Positions 17,515-25,596 of a stretch of DNA of 40,722 nt are shown here, piece after piece. Under the pieces are notes generated by a model. That model was not told the DNA's origin. It worked only from the letters and a program-made list of their open reading frames with translations, and did not search any database. The position numbers and the translations under genes are program-made. The stretch lies in assembly GCA_947447465.1 (NCBI GenBank), contig CANFKE010000039.1:1-40722 (forward strand), given 5' to 3'. The first letter of the stretch is position 1; every line of letters starts with the position of its first letter. This DNA is from Chitinophagaceae bacterium. Lineage in GTDB: Bacteria > Bacteroidota > Bacteroidia > Chitinophagales > Chitinophagaceae.

Positions 17515-17545
17515 AAAGCTCCCACCGATAAATCAGGGGAGCTTT
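17515..17545 (-). terminator. Intrinsic terminator of the SAM riboswitch expression platform
   Basis: AAAGCTCCC (17515-17523) and GGGAGCTTT (17537-17545) pair perfectly; on the minus strand the hairpin is followed by a run of T. It lies between the riboswitch aptamer and the metB start. An additional 8-bp hairpin (ATTTCATG at 17556-17563 with CATGAAAT at 17572-17579) sits between aptamer and terminator. On the RNA, TAGTTA just after the aptamer is complementary to TAACTA at the foot of the terminator, a possible antiterminator contact (inference). Confidence 0.85.
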
Positions 17546-17602
17546 AGTTATGTTGATTTCATGCATTGATACATGAAATGTAATGCTAACTATTACGTCT
17601 GA

Positions 17603-17726
17603 CTTATCTTTCCTGCCTTTAGAATTTCTTCTTTAGGAGGATGGAATTAGCACCTGTTTCTCATATTACTATGAGAGAGGTTGCTAAGGCTTCAACGGGC
17701 CATAACCCTCTGCCTTTCTTGATAAG
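17603..17726 (-). ncRNA. SAM-I (S-box) riboswitch
   Basis: Read on the reverse strand, the sequence begins CTTATCAAGAAAGGCAGAGG (P1 and kink-turn start). It continues through GGCCCGTTGAAGCC and TTAGCAACC, then the conserved ACAGGTGCTAATTCC, and closes with GGAAAGATAAG, whose GATAAG pairs with CTTATC to form P1. These match the S-box consensus core in order and spacing (about 124 nt). Binding of S-adenosylmethionine stabilises P1 and favours the downstream terminator, switching off metB-hom when SAM is plentiful. Confidence 0.96.
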
Positions 17727-17748
17727 CGATCTTGTTAAAAAACTGATG

Positions 17749-17781
17749 CAAAGATATAGGCACCATTTTCAATTTTCCAAA
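17749..17781 (-). promoter_or_regulatory. Promoter of the riboswitch-metB-hom operon
   Basis: TATCTTTG (17749-17756, reverse strand) is an exact -7 box and TTTG (17778-17781) the -33 element, spaced 21 bases. The start would be near 17742, about 16 bases before the aptamer. This is one of the best-formed promoters in the window. Confidence 0.75.
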
Positions 17782-17881
17782 AACATTTTTTATTGAATAC
17801 AGATAGCATAGCTTTTAACAACACTGAATACAAGCAAATACTACTGTTAATCAATACTTTAAATAACTTTCACTAACTCAA

Positions 17882-20254
17882 TTAAAATTTAAAATTGTAA
17901 GTGATACTAGGAAGTAAAGGAAGAATATAAACTTCCTTCACTTTTAGTTTTAGCGTTCCATTGTTATCTACTTCCTGCTTATCTATGTATAAAAAATAAG
18001 GGTTAGTATGATTATAGATATTGTAAATAGAGAACGTCCAGCTACCCTGCCACTTACGTGGAGTTGTATGTTGAGGCGTATAGGTCGCAGATACATCCAG
18101 TCGGTGATATGACGGCATTCTGTAAGAGTTCGTTTGGCTATATTGTTCCACCAGTGTACCTCCTATGAACATAAAAGAGGTTGGTAATGTAATTGCATTA
18201 CCGGTACCATAGATAAACACGGTAGAGAATGTCCATTTTTTACTTTGCTCGTAACTTGCTACAACTGAAATGTCATGCCTTCTATCGTACTTAGCAGGAA
18301 ACTCATCCCCATTATTCAGTTGTGCAAATTTTTGGTATGTCCAAGACAATGTATAGCCTACCCAACCTGTAAACCTACCTTGAGTTTTATTCACGAACAA
18401 TTCAGCCCCGTAGGCTGTTCCTTTTCCAAAAACATAAGACAGTTCAGGATCCTGAAGAGAATTAGGCACATACCCCTCTTTATACTGCACCTGATTTTTC
18501 ATCTCTTTATAATAAACCTCAACTGAAGTTTCCAGTTTATTATCCAGGAAATTATGGAAGTAACCTGCAGAGTATTGCCATGCATTCTGTGGTTTTACAA
18601 TGTAAGTGCTTGGTGCCCACACATCAGTTGGCAATGTGCTTCCATTGTTAGTAACAAGATGAAGGTACTGGTAGGTCTTTGCAACACTGGCTTTCACCGA
18701 TGAATTTTCATTGATCGTATAACGCACATTAAATCTCGGCTCCAGTCCATCATATACTTTCGCCAGATCTCCTTTATTATACTTTGTACTATCTACTTTA
18801 TTACCGTTAGAATCTATATTATAAGCTGTATAAGGCCCTACCTGACCAAACCATGTGTACCTGAGCCCCATGTTGATCTTTATCTTTTTTGTAAGATCAA
18901 AATCGTCTAATATGTATGCACCTGCTTCATGTACATACTTTATCATAGCATTGTTAGGTTCCAATTTGATGGTATCTGCCTGCCCGGAAACCTGATTGGG
19001 AATAAATGTATGATTCGTATAGACCACCCCGGCTTTAAAATGATGATTGAAAGAGGTGTAATAATCCAGGTCACTCTTTAAATTGTAATCTTTTACTCCT
19101 GAAGAAATTTTAACACCGAAGGCGGGACTGGAAGACGCTCCGCTACCCTGTTCAAAGCTGGAAGCAAAATTATAGGTATTATAAACTGCAGTAGTATTCA
19201 GAAATAACTTATCGCTGAATTGGTGATTCCATCTGAACGTAGCTGTTGTATTACCCCAGGGTATCTTAGCTTTGAATGTACCATTGGCACTTTCAAACTT
19301 GAATTTATCCAAACCAAGATACCCACTAAGATATAGCCTGTCTTTATCTCCTAATCTGTAATTAGCCTTCAGATTGGCATCATAAAAATAGTATCCTGTA
19401 TTCTTTAATTTTTCAGTGAACGGACGTAATAATACATCAATGTAGGTGCGCCTTCCTGCTATCATAAAAGAGCCCTTATTCTTCTTTATCGGACCCTCTA
19501 CCGTAAAACGAGAGGCAATAAGTCCGATTCCGCCTTGCGTATGAAATTCTTTGTTATTACCCTCCTTCATTGTGACATCTACTACAGACGATAAACGCCC
19601 GCCATAATTTGCCGGAGCCCCGCCTTTTACCAACGTCACATCCTTGATTGCATCAGAATTGAACACTGAGAAAAAGCCAAATAGATGCCCTGTATTATAG
19701 ATGGCAGCATCATCAAGTAATACAAGATTTTGATCCGGTCCACCACCACGTACATAAAAACCTGAATTCCCATCACCGGCAGACTGTACACCAGGCAACA
19801 ATTGTATCGTTTTCAATACATCCACCTCACCAAACAACACAGGCAGTTGCTTTATTCTTGCCATCGAGAGGGTTACTGTTCCCATCTCCGTATTTTTTAC
19901 GTTGGCATTTTTTCTGCCTGCCGTTATCTCCACTTCCTTCATCATAGTAGAGCTGCGCATCTCTGCGTTATAGCTATGATTGGCATGTAAGTCCATTGTT
20001 CTTGTTTGGGTCTGATACCCTACATACGAGAATATAATAGTATATGTTCCCGGAGAAACAGAAACAGAATAAAATCCATATCCATTGGTCTGCCCACCCA
20101 TGTTGGCCTCCTTGATATACACAGTTCCGCCCATCAATGTCTCACCGGAGGCTGAATCACGCATATAACCACTCAGTGAAACTTTCTGCGCTATAGCAAT
20201 GATCGGGAAAAATAGCACCAACAATAAAAAACGCATCTTTATGAACATAGTCAT
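17882..20254 (-). CDS. TonB-dependent outer-membrane receptor with carboxypeptidase-like N-terminal domain
   Basis: 790 residues. A signal peptide (MRFLLLVLFFPIIAIA, within the first 22) is followed by a CarboxypepD_reg-like domain (about 25-105, VSLSGYMRDSASGETLMGGT ... YVGYQTQ), a plug domain (about 125-235, including VLKTIQLLPGVQSAGDGNSG and FYVRGGGPDQNLVLLDD) and a 22-strand barrel ending in aromatic NFKF. It imports a ligand across the outer membrane using TonB energy. It is shorter than SusC proteins and no SusD follows, so glycan uptake is not indicated. Nearest in-frame alternative starts are at 20248 and 20236. It follows the DUF3347 lipoprotein gene by 30 bases, so a metal-related role is possible but unproven. 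Confidence 0.9.
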   Translation of the reverse strand: MTMFIKMRFLLLVLFFPIIAIAQKVSLSGYMRDSASGETLMGGTVYIKEANMGGQTNGYGFYSVSVSPGTYTIIFSYVGYQTQTRTMDLHANHSYNAEMRSSTMMKEVEITAGRKNANVKNTEMGTVTLSMARIKQLPVLFGEVDVLKTIQLLPGVQSAGDGNSGFYVRGGGPDQNLVLLDDAAIYNTGHLFGFFSVFNSDAIKDVTLVKGGAPANYGGRLSSVVDVTMKEGNNKEFHTQGGIGLIASRFTVEGPIKKNKGSFMIAGRRTYIDVLLRPFTEKLKNTGYYFYDANLKANYRLGDKDRLYLSGYLGLDKFKFESANGTFKAKIPWGNTTATFRWNHQFSDKLFLNTTAVYNTYNFASSFEQGSGASSSPAFGVKISSGVKDYNLKSDLDYYTSFNHHFKAGVVYTNHTFIPNQVSGQADTIKLEPNNAMIKYVHEAGAYILDDFDLTKKIKINMGLRYTWFGQVGPYTAYNIDSNGNKVDSTKYNKGDLAKVYDGLEPRFNVRYTINENSSVKASVAKTYQYLHLVTNNGSTLPTDVWAPSTYIVKPQNAWQYSAGYFHNFLDNKLETSVEVYYKEMKNQVQYKEGYVPNSLQDPELSYVFGKGTAYGAELFVNKTQGRFTGWVGYTLSWTYQKFAQLNNGDEFPAKYDRRHDISVVASYEQSKKWTFSTVFIYGTGNAITLPTSFMFIGGTLVEQYSQTNSYRMPSYHRLDVSATYTPQHTTPRKWQGSWTFSIYNIYNHTNPYFLYIDKQEVDNNGTLKLKVKEVYILPLLPSITYNFKF

Positions 20255-20284
20255 AGAATAAATAGACCAACAACTAAAAAATGA

Positions 20285-20854
20285 TTAGAACTTTTCTTGA
20301 ACCTCTCCGCAAGACAACATCTTTTTGCCAAAATAAGGATTCCTGATCTCCTCCTCCTCACTCAGCCAAAACGCTCCTTTATCATTAAATGCCATGGGAC
20401 AATATTGTTTATAAACACCTCCATTTTTCAGATCTGCTCGCTTCAGCATAGCATACATAGCCGATGAAATACCACTAAATGCTAATCGCTGCTTTTCACA
20501 AGTAGGATCTTGTATCGCTTCAATTATCTGCGTACCCATTACTACCGTATCAAGATATGGTTGCAACAACTTTCTGTCAACTGTATCTGTTGTAAGAATC
20601 GTTACCAACGATTTCGCTTCATTCATTAATTGAAGATTCTGTTCACTTGTCATTGCCGCTTCAGAACTGACCAACGCATTTTTCAACGCATAATATCGGG
20701 CGACCAACGCCATCATCTTTGTTGTACCCTGCTGACTAAGCTTGGAGGTCAACGGGCCTTTTTCAGCTTTTTCAGTTGTTTTTTCAGTATTTGCATTGTT
20801 GCAGCCTACTGAAAACAGAATACAACATAACATTAGCCCATGAATAGAACGCAT
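20285..20854 (-). CDS. DUF3347 lipoprotein
   Basis: 189 residues from the ATG at 20854 (MRSIHGLMLCCILFSVGCNN); the lipobox is SVGC. The remainder is a DUF3347 domain: VARYYALKNALVSSEAA near the start and CPMAFNDKGAFWLSEEEEI with NPYFGKKMLSCGEV near the end. This domain is found alone or at the C-terminus of metal-efflux adaptor proteins in Bacteroidota. The conserved Cys and Met suggest possible metal binding (inference). The frame is open from a TTG at 20875, but that TTG lies in the -7 box. It is the first gene of a two-gene operon with the TonB receptor. Confidence 0.85.
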   Translation of the reverse strand: MRSIHGLMLCCILFSVGCNNANTEKTTEKAEKGPLTSKLSQQGTTKMMALVARYYALKNALVSSEAAMTSEQNLQLMNEAKSLVTILTTDTVDRKLLQPYLDTVVMGTQIIEAIQDPTCEKQRLAFSGISSAMYAMLKRADLKNGGVYKQYCPMAFNDKGAFWLSEEEEIRNPYFGKKMLSCGEVQEKF

Positions 20855-20872
20855 ATCATTAAATTTGAATTG

Positions 20873-20901
20873 CAAATTTAACGTAACAACACCGAATCCA
20901 A
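20873..20901 (-). promoter_or_regulatory. Promoter of the DUF3347-TonB receptor operon
   Basis: TAAATTTG (20873-20880, reverse strand) matches TAnnTTTG exactly; a TTG at 20899-20901, 18 bases upstream, may be the -33 element. The leader to the ATG at 20854 would be about 13 nt. Confidence 0.55.
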
Positions 20902-20992
20902 CAGTTTAATAATCAATAAACCTATTTACAAGACAGATCTGCTCAGATAGAAATTATTTTAGCCTGTATGCTGCCTAAGAACGCATTTCTTT

Positions 20993-21000
20993 TAATTTTG
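20993..21000 (+). promoter_or_regulatory. -7 box of the LolA-like gene
   Basis: TAATTTTG matches TAnnTTTG exactly and lies 16 bases before the start codon, implying a leader of about 10 nt. No clear -33 element. Confidence 0.55.
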
Positions 21001-21016
21001 TCTCAAACAAGCAAAA

Positions 21017-21733
21017 ATGAAAACTTTCAAATTAACTATGATGGCTGCGGCCATTACTCTTACCGGCTTTGCTGCTCACGCACAAACTACTGCCGAAGAA
21101 GTGATACAAAAACACATAGATGCTATTGGTGGAGAAAAAGCATGGGATAAAGTAAAATCAGTGAAAATGGTTGGCGCTATGAGCACTCAGGGTATGGAGA
21201 TAGCTGTCACACAAACCATTATCAATGATAAAGCCTTCAGAATGGACATCTCATTGATGGGGCAGACTGGTTATATGATCTATACCGATAAAGGAGCATG
21301 GCAGTTCATGCCTTTTGCAGGTGATACAAAGCCAAAAGAAATGCCGGCAGAACAGGCTTCAGCGGGTAAGGACAAATTGAACTTTAAGAATACAGTAATG
21401 GCAAACAAAGCTATAATTGCCAAAGCAACTATAGATGGTACTGATACGATCAACTCTGTTCCCTGCATTAAACTGAAGATAACAGGAAAAGATGGTAACG
21501 AATCTGTTTGCTATTTCGACACCAAAACTTATTACTTGGTTAAACAGGATGTGAAGGCTAAGATCCAGGATGAAGAGCAGGAAATGTCTTATTCTTTCAG
21601 CAATTTCAAAAAACAACCTGAAGGCATCATTATCCCAATGACATACAGCACTCCTCAAGGTGATATCGTTTTCAAAACTATTGAGATCAATAAAAAAATA
21701 GACGAAAAGATATTCGTTCCTGAGACCAAATGA
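21017..21733 (+). CDS. Periplasmic LolA-like protein (outer-membrane lipoprotein-sorting family)
   Basis: 238 residues with a signal peptide (MKTFKLTMMAAAITLTGFAAHA, then QTT). The mature protein begins AEEVIQKHIDAIGGEKAWDK and then shows long antiparallel strands of the LolA/LolB/lppX half-barrel type, e.g. CIKLKITGKDGNESVCYFDT, TYYLVKQDVKAK, and MSYSFSNFKKQPEGIIIPMT. The family binds hydrophobic ligands in the periplasm; this member lacks a known partner, and true LolA is not implied. Single gene with its own -7 box and a strong terminator. Confidence 0.75.
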   Translation: MKTFKLTMMAAAITLTGFAAHAQTTAEEVIQKHIDAIGGEKAWDKVKSVKMVGAMSTQGMEIAVTQTIINDKAFRMDISLMGQTGYMIYTDKGAWQFMPFAGDTKPKEMPAEQASAGKDKLNFKNTVMANKAIIAKATIDGTDTINSVPCIKLKITGKDGNESVCYFDTKTYYLVKQDVKAKIQDEEQEMSYSFSNFKKQPEGIIIPMTYSTPQGDIVFKTIEINKKIDEKIFVPETK

Positions 21734-21752
21734 TCTTTCTTAGATCACCGAT

Positions 21753-21794
21753 AAAGAAAAGCAGTTTATGGCGCTCCATAAACTGCTTTTCTTT
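21753..21794. terminator. Bidirectional intrinsic terminator between the LolA-like gene and asd
   Basis: A perfect 19-bp inverted repeat (21753-21771 and 21776-21794) around a CGCT loop, followed by T on the plus strand. It lies 20 bases after one stop codon and 29 bases from the stop of the convergent asd gene. Confidence 0.9.
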
Positions 21795-21822
21795 TTAAGG
21801 TATCTATTCTATATGCTTTTGA

Positions 21823-22812
21823 TCAGATCCATCCGTTATTGTGCAGCAACTTAGCTATCTGCACAGCATTTGTTGCAGCACCCTTTCTCAGGTTATCAGC
21901 CACTATCCAGCAGTTCAATGTATTGGCCTGCGAATAGTCTCTTCTTATTCTCCCTACAAACACTTCATCTTTACCTTCAGCATCCAATGGCATGGGATAA
22001 CCATTCATTGCTGGATTATCTACAACTACCACCCCTGATACATTTGAAAGTTGCTCTTTTACATCAGACTCATGAAAGTCATTCATAAACTCAATATTCA
22101 CACTCTCACTATGTCCACCTATTACAGGCACTCGCACCGCAGTGGCCGATACCTTTATAGTGTCATCTCCCATTATCTTACAGGTCTCCAAGCTCATTTT
22201 CATCTCCTCTTTTGTATATCCGTTTTCCTGAAAAACATCAATATGAGGAATTACATTCAGGTCTATTGGGTAAGGATATACCCCATGTCCGCCTTTACCG
22301 ACACGTTCGTCCATCAACTCCTTTACTGCCTTTTGCCCGGTACCCGATACAGATTGATAGGTACTCACCACTACCCTTTTGATCTTATATTGAACATGCA
22401 GCGGCTGTAACACCATGACCATTTGTATGGTAGAGCAGTTGGGATTAGCTATGATCATATCTTCTTTTGTTACTACATGACCATTCACTTCCGGTACTAC
22501 CAACTTAATATCATGGTGCATTCGCCACGCCGACGAATTGTCTATGACCCGGCAGCCGGCAGCTGCAAATTTGGGCGCTAACTCCAAAGAAACTCCGCCA
22601 CCCGCTGAAAACAGGGCTACTGAAGGCTTCATGGCAATTGCGGTGTCTGCTGACACAACATCATACTCTTTACCCTTAAAAACGACCTTATTACCAACCG
22701 ATCGCTCAGATGCCACAGGTATCAATTCAGTCACCGGGAAATTCCTTTCCTCAAGTATCTTCAACATCATACTACCTACCAATCCGGTTGCACCAACAAC
22801 TGCTACTTTCAT
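21823..22812 (-). CDS. asd: Aspartate-semialdehyde dehydrogenase
   Basis: 329 residues. It reduces aspartyl phosphate to aspartate semialdehyde, the branch-point substrate for homoserine dehydrogenase (14877-16121) and for diaminopimelate/lysine. VVGATGLVGSMML is the NADP fold, C126 in NPNCSTIQM the catalytic cysteine, SGTGQKAVKEL the substrate loop, and H234 in GGHSES the catalytic base. It stands alone with its own promoter and no riboswitch, so it is not under the SAM control seen at metB-hom. Confidence 0.96.
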   Translation of the reverse strand: MKVAVVGATGLVGSMMLKILEERNFPVTELIPVASERSVGNKVVFKGKEYDVVSADTAIAMKPSVALFSAGGGVSLELAPKFAAAGCRVIDNSSAWRMHHDIKLVVPEVNGHVVTKEDMIIANPNCSTIQMVMVLQPLHVQYKIKRVVVSTYQSVSGTGQKAVKELMDERVGKGGHGVYPYPIDLNVIPHIDVFQENGYTKEEMKMSLETCKIMGDDTIKVSATAVRVPVIGGHSESVNIEFMNDFHESDVKEQLSNVSGVVVVDNPAMNGYPMPLDAEGKDEVFVGRIRRDYSQANTLNCWIVADNLRKGAATNAVQIAKLLHNNGWI

Positions 22813-22876
22813 ATTACGATCTTTTAAAACAACATTCTACTACTGTAAGATAAGTCTCAATATTTTTACAACTATG

Positions 22877-22908
22877 CAAAGTTATATTAACACTCCACAT
22901 TAAATCAA
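22877..22908 (-). promoter_or_regulatory. Promoter of asd
   Basis: TAACTTTG (22877-22884, reverse strand) is an exact -7 box with a TTG at 22906-22908, spaced 21. The leader would be about 57 nt, the longest in the window apart from the riboswitch. Confidence 0.6.
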
Positions 22909-22956
22909 TGAAAAACTAATTTTCACAAAAGCAAAATTTAAACAGGTAATATCAAA

Positions 22957-22964
22957 TAACTTTG
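22957..22964 (+). promoter_or_regulatory. -7 box of the ABC exporter gene
   Basis: TAACTTTG is an exact match and ends only 8 bases before the ATG at 22973. Transcription would start within about 2-4 bases of the start codon, i.e. a nearly leaderless mRNA. Confidence 0.55.
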
Positions 22965-22972
22965 TCCTAATA

Positions 22973-24715
22973 ATGAGTAAGCTCAGTTCTGTCAATAAAT
23001 ACTTTATTAAATATAAATGGCGCCTGTTTCTGGGGCTGCTCTTTGTTGCCATTTCCAGCAAATTTGCTGTTATGCCCGGCAATGTTATCCGCACCATACT
23101 TGATCAGGTAATGCAAATGGTTGACTCCGGCGCATCCGGAGAAACTGTCATGCCCATAGTGGTAAAAGGTGGTCTTTGGCTATTAGGTCTTGCCTTGCTC
23201 AGAGGTTTCTTCATGTTCATGACAAGACAAACCATCATTGTCATGTCTCGCCATATAGAATACGACCAAAAAAATGAGATCTACGATCAATACCAGCGAC
23301 TCAACACCGGTTTCTATAAATCCAACTTTACCGGCGATCTGATGAACCGTATCTCAGAAGATGTTTCAAGAGTTCGTATGTACACCGGGCCGTCTATTAT
23401 GTACTTCACCAATATGCTGGCCATTACCACATTCTGCATCATTGAAATGTGGCGGGTAAATCATATGCTCACATTATATGTGCTTATCCCTTTACCGTTT
23501 CTTGCATTGTCTATCTACTATGTAAATCGCATCATTTTCAAGAAAAGCGGTAAGATACAAGCACAGCTATCTGGGCTGACCACAACAGCTCAGGAGTCTT
23601 TTTCTGGCATAAGGGTCATTAAATCTTTTGTTCAGGAAAAAAATATGATGCGCTTTTTCAATGAGCACTCTGAAAATTACCGGCTAAGTTCTATCAATCT
23701 GTCTGTGACAGAAGCAGTTTATTTTCCTTCAATGAACTTTTTCATAGGATTAAGCATGCTTAGTACCATCTTGATCGGAGGCTACTTTGCGATCAATGGA
23801 AGAATCACTACTGGTAACATTGCAGAGTTTGTCATCTATATCAATCTTCTCATGTTCCCTATTTCCAGTATAGGTATGGTGGCCAGTATGACCCAACGTG
23901 CAGGCGCATCTCAAAAAAGGATTGACGAATTTCTGAATATTGAGCCGTCAATTACCTCACCTGCAAATGCGGTAAAACAGCCATTGAAAGGCAATGTAGA
24001 GTTTAAGAACATATCATTCACTTATCCTCACACAGGCATTAAGGCCATCCAACAACTGTCGCTCAAAATAGAACCGGGGCAAAAGATAGCGATCATTGGC
24101 AAGACCGGATCTGGTAAATCCACCCTTGCTCATATGATGTTGCGCATGTATGACACTACTGGCGGTGAAGTTTTATTAGATGGTATGGATATAAAAAAGT
24201 TTGACCTCCACGATCTGCGCAGACAAATTGCCTATACTCCTCAGGAAGCCTATCTTTTCTCAGACACTATATACAACAATATTAAGTTCGGCAAAGACGA
24301 CGCTACAGAAGCTGAAGTAAAGAATGCCGCTCGCATGGCAGATCTGGAAAATGATATTGCAGGAATGTCGCATGGTTATGATACTGTTGTCGGTGAACGT
24401 GGCGTAATGCTTAGCGGTGGCCAAAAACAACGCATGGTGCTGGCTCGCGCAATTATCAAGAATAGCCCTTTATTGATTCTGGACGAATGCCTGTCTGCAG
24501 TAGATACACAGACTGAAAAAAATATTTTGGCGAACCTTAAAGAATTTCTGGCAAACAAAACAACACTGGTGATCACGCATCGCATCTTCACTTCATGGAC
24601 TTTCGACCAGATAATTGTTCTGGATAATGGTGAGATCGCAGAACAGGGCACTCACGACGAGTTAATGATGCTGAATGGAAGATACGCTCAGTTATATATT
24701 CACCAGACTAGTTAG
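22973..24715 (+). CDS. ABC transporter, fused permease and ATPase (MdlA/YheI-like)
   Basis: 580-residue half-transporter of the exporter type; it works as a dimer in the inner membrane. Six hydrophobic segments span residues ~15-320, with coupling motifs such as YQRLNTGFYKSNFTGDLMNR. The ATPase has Walker A GKTGSGKS (376-383), Q-loop in YTPQEAYLF (Q424), signature LSGGQ (480-484), Walker B LLILDE (E505), D-loop SAVD and an H-loop in VITHR. All catalytic residues are intact. The substrate is unknown (multidrug or lipid for relatives). Its stop overlaps the stop of the convergent rsmI gene. A near-leaderless start is suggested by the -7 box position. Confidence 0.92.
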   Translation: MSKLSSVNKYFIKYKWRLFLGLLFVAISSKFAVMPGNVIRTILDQVMQMVDSGASGETVMPIVVKGGLWLLGLALLRGFFMFMTRQTIIVMSRHIEYDQKNEIYDQYQRLNTGFYKSNFTGDLMNRISEDVSRVRMYTGPSIMYFTNMLAITTFCIIEMWRVNHMLTLYVLIPLPFLALSIYYVNRIIFKKSGKIQAQLSGLTTTAQESFSGIRVIKSFVQEKNMMRFFNEHSENYRLSSINLSVTEAVYFPSMNFFIGLSMLSTILIGGYFAINGRITTGNIAEFVIYINLLMFPISSIGMVASMTQRAGASQKRIDEFLNIEPSITSPANAVKQPLKGNVEFKNISFTYPHTGIKAIQQLSLKIEPGQKIAIIGKTGSGKSTLAHMMLRMYDTTGGEVLLDGMDIKKFDLHDLRRQIAYTPQEAYLFSDTIYNNIKFGKDDATEAEVKNAARMADLENDIAGMSHGYDTVVGERGVMLSGGQKQRMVLARAIIKNSPLLILDECLSAVDTQTEKNILANLKEFLANKTTLVITHRIFTSWTFDQIIVLDNGEIAEQGTHDELMMLNGRYAQLYIHQTS

Positions 24716-25473
24716 TCATCGTTTTCATCATCATCTTCTTCATCTTCACCAGCATTTTCGTTCTGGTTCTTGTATTTATTCTTGCTCTTCCCGCTTTCTT
24801 CTTTTGCCGCTTTCCCTTCTATCACCATTACAATTTCACCCTTAGGTGGATGGGCTTCATAATGTGCGGCCAATTCAGCCATAGTAGCTTTATTAGTTTC
24901 TTCAAACATCTTGGTCAGCTCTCGGCATACCGCACCCCTGCGGTCTGCTCCAAAGTAGATCACAAATTCCTGTAGCGTCTTCACCAACCTATGGGGAGAT
25001 TCATAAAGTATGATAGTGCGTTCCTCCTCTGCCAGCTTTTTCAGCATGGTCTGCCTGCCTTTTTTGGGCGGCAAGAACCCTTCAAAGACAAATCGGTTAC
25101 TGGGTATTCCCGACTGCACCAATGCCGGCACAAAAGCAGTTGCCCCCGGCAAACATTCTACATGAACACCATTAGCTATACACTCACGAACCAATAGGAA
25201 ACCGGGGTCTGAAATTCCGGGCGTACCTGCATCAGTGATCAATGCAAAAGATTTTCCTGCCTTCATTTGATCCACAAGATGAGGGGCCACCTTATGCTCA
25301 TTATGTTGGTGATAGGCTGTGAGCGGCTTCTGTATATTGTAATGTCTTACTAATACTCCACTCGTTCGAGTATCCTCACAAAGAATACAATCGACTTCCT
25401 TCAGAACTTCTACTGCCCGGTAAGTAATATCACCGAGGTTACCAATTGGAGAAGGAATGAGATATAAAGGCAA
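24712..25473 (-). CDS. rsmI: 16S rRNA (cytidine-1402-2'-O)-methyltransferase RsmI
   Basis: 253 residues; SAM-dependent enzyme that methylates the 2'-OH of C1402 in 16S rRNA. LYLIPSPIGNLGDITYRAVE, CEDTRTSGVLVRHY, ALITDAGTPGISDPGFLLV, ECLPGATAFVPALVQSG, RFVFEGFLPPKKGRQ and LYESPHRLVKTL are the full set of family blocks. The start is a TTG (25473): no in-frame ATG lies near it and the protein begins exactly where the family does. The last ~28 residues are an added Lys/Asn then Glu/Asp-rich tail (GEDEEDDDENDD), not part of the fold. It ends with a TAA that overlaps the stop of the ABC gene. Confidence 0.94.
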   Translation of the reverse strand: MPLYLIPSPIGNLGDITYRAVEVLKEVDCILCEDTRTSGVLVRHYNIQKPLTAYHQHNEHKVAPHLVDQMKAGKSFALITDAGTPGISDPGFLLVRECIANGVHVECLPGATAFVPALVQSGIPSNRFVFEGFLPPKKGRQTMLKKLAEEERTIILYESPHRLVKTLQEFVIYFGADRRGAVCRELTKMFEETNKATMAELAAHYEAHPPKGEIVMVIEGKAAKEESGKSKNKYKNQNENAGEDEEDDDENDD

Positions 25474-25504
25474 TGTGTGAGAATTTAGGTGTAATTAAAA
25501 AGTT

Positions 25505-25527
25505 GGGCGTAGTCTATGACTACGCCC
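25505..25527 (-). terminator. Intrinsic terminator after purS
   Basis: GGGCGTAGT (25505-25513) and ACTACGCCC (25519-25527) form a perfect 9-bp stem with a 5-base loop, followed on the minus strand by AACTTTTTAA. A second, imperfect palindrome (CTCCCaACC with GGTcGGGAG, about 25556-25575) lies between it and the purS stop. Confidence 0.75.
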
Positions 25528-25596
25528 GTACAGTAGCCGGTATCCCGATCACTCCCAACCAAGGTCGGGAGGACATATTTGTTGGATTGAGTAAAA

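Noticed and set aside
17882..20254. SusC-type glycan utilisation locus
   Set aside because: The receptor is about 200 residues shorter than SusC and no SusD or glycoside hydrolase gene is adjacent.
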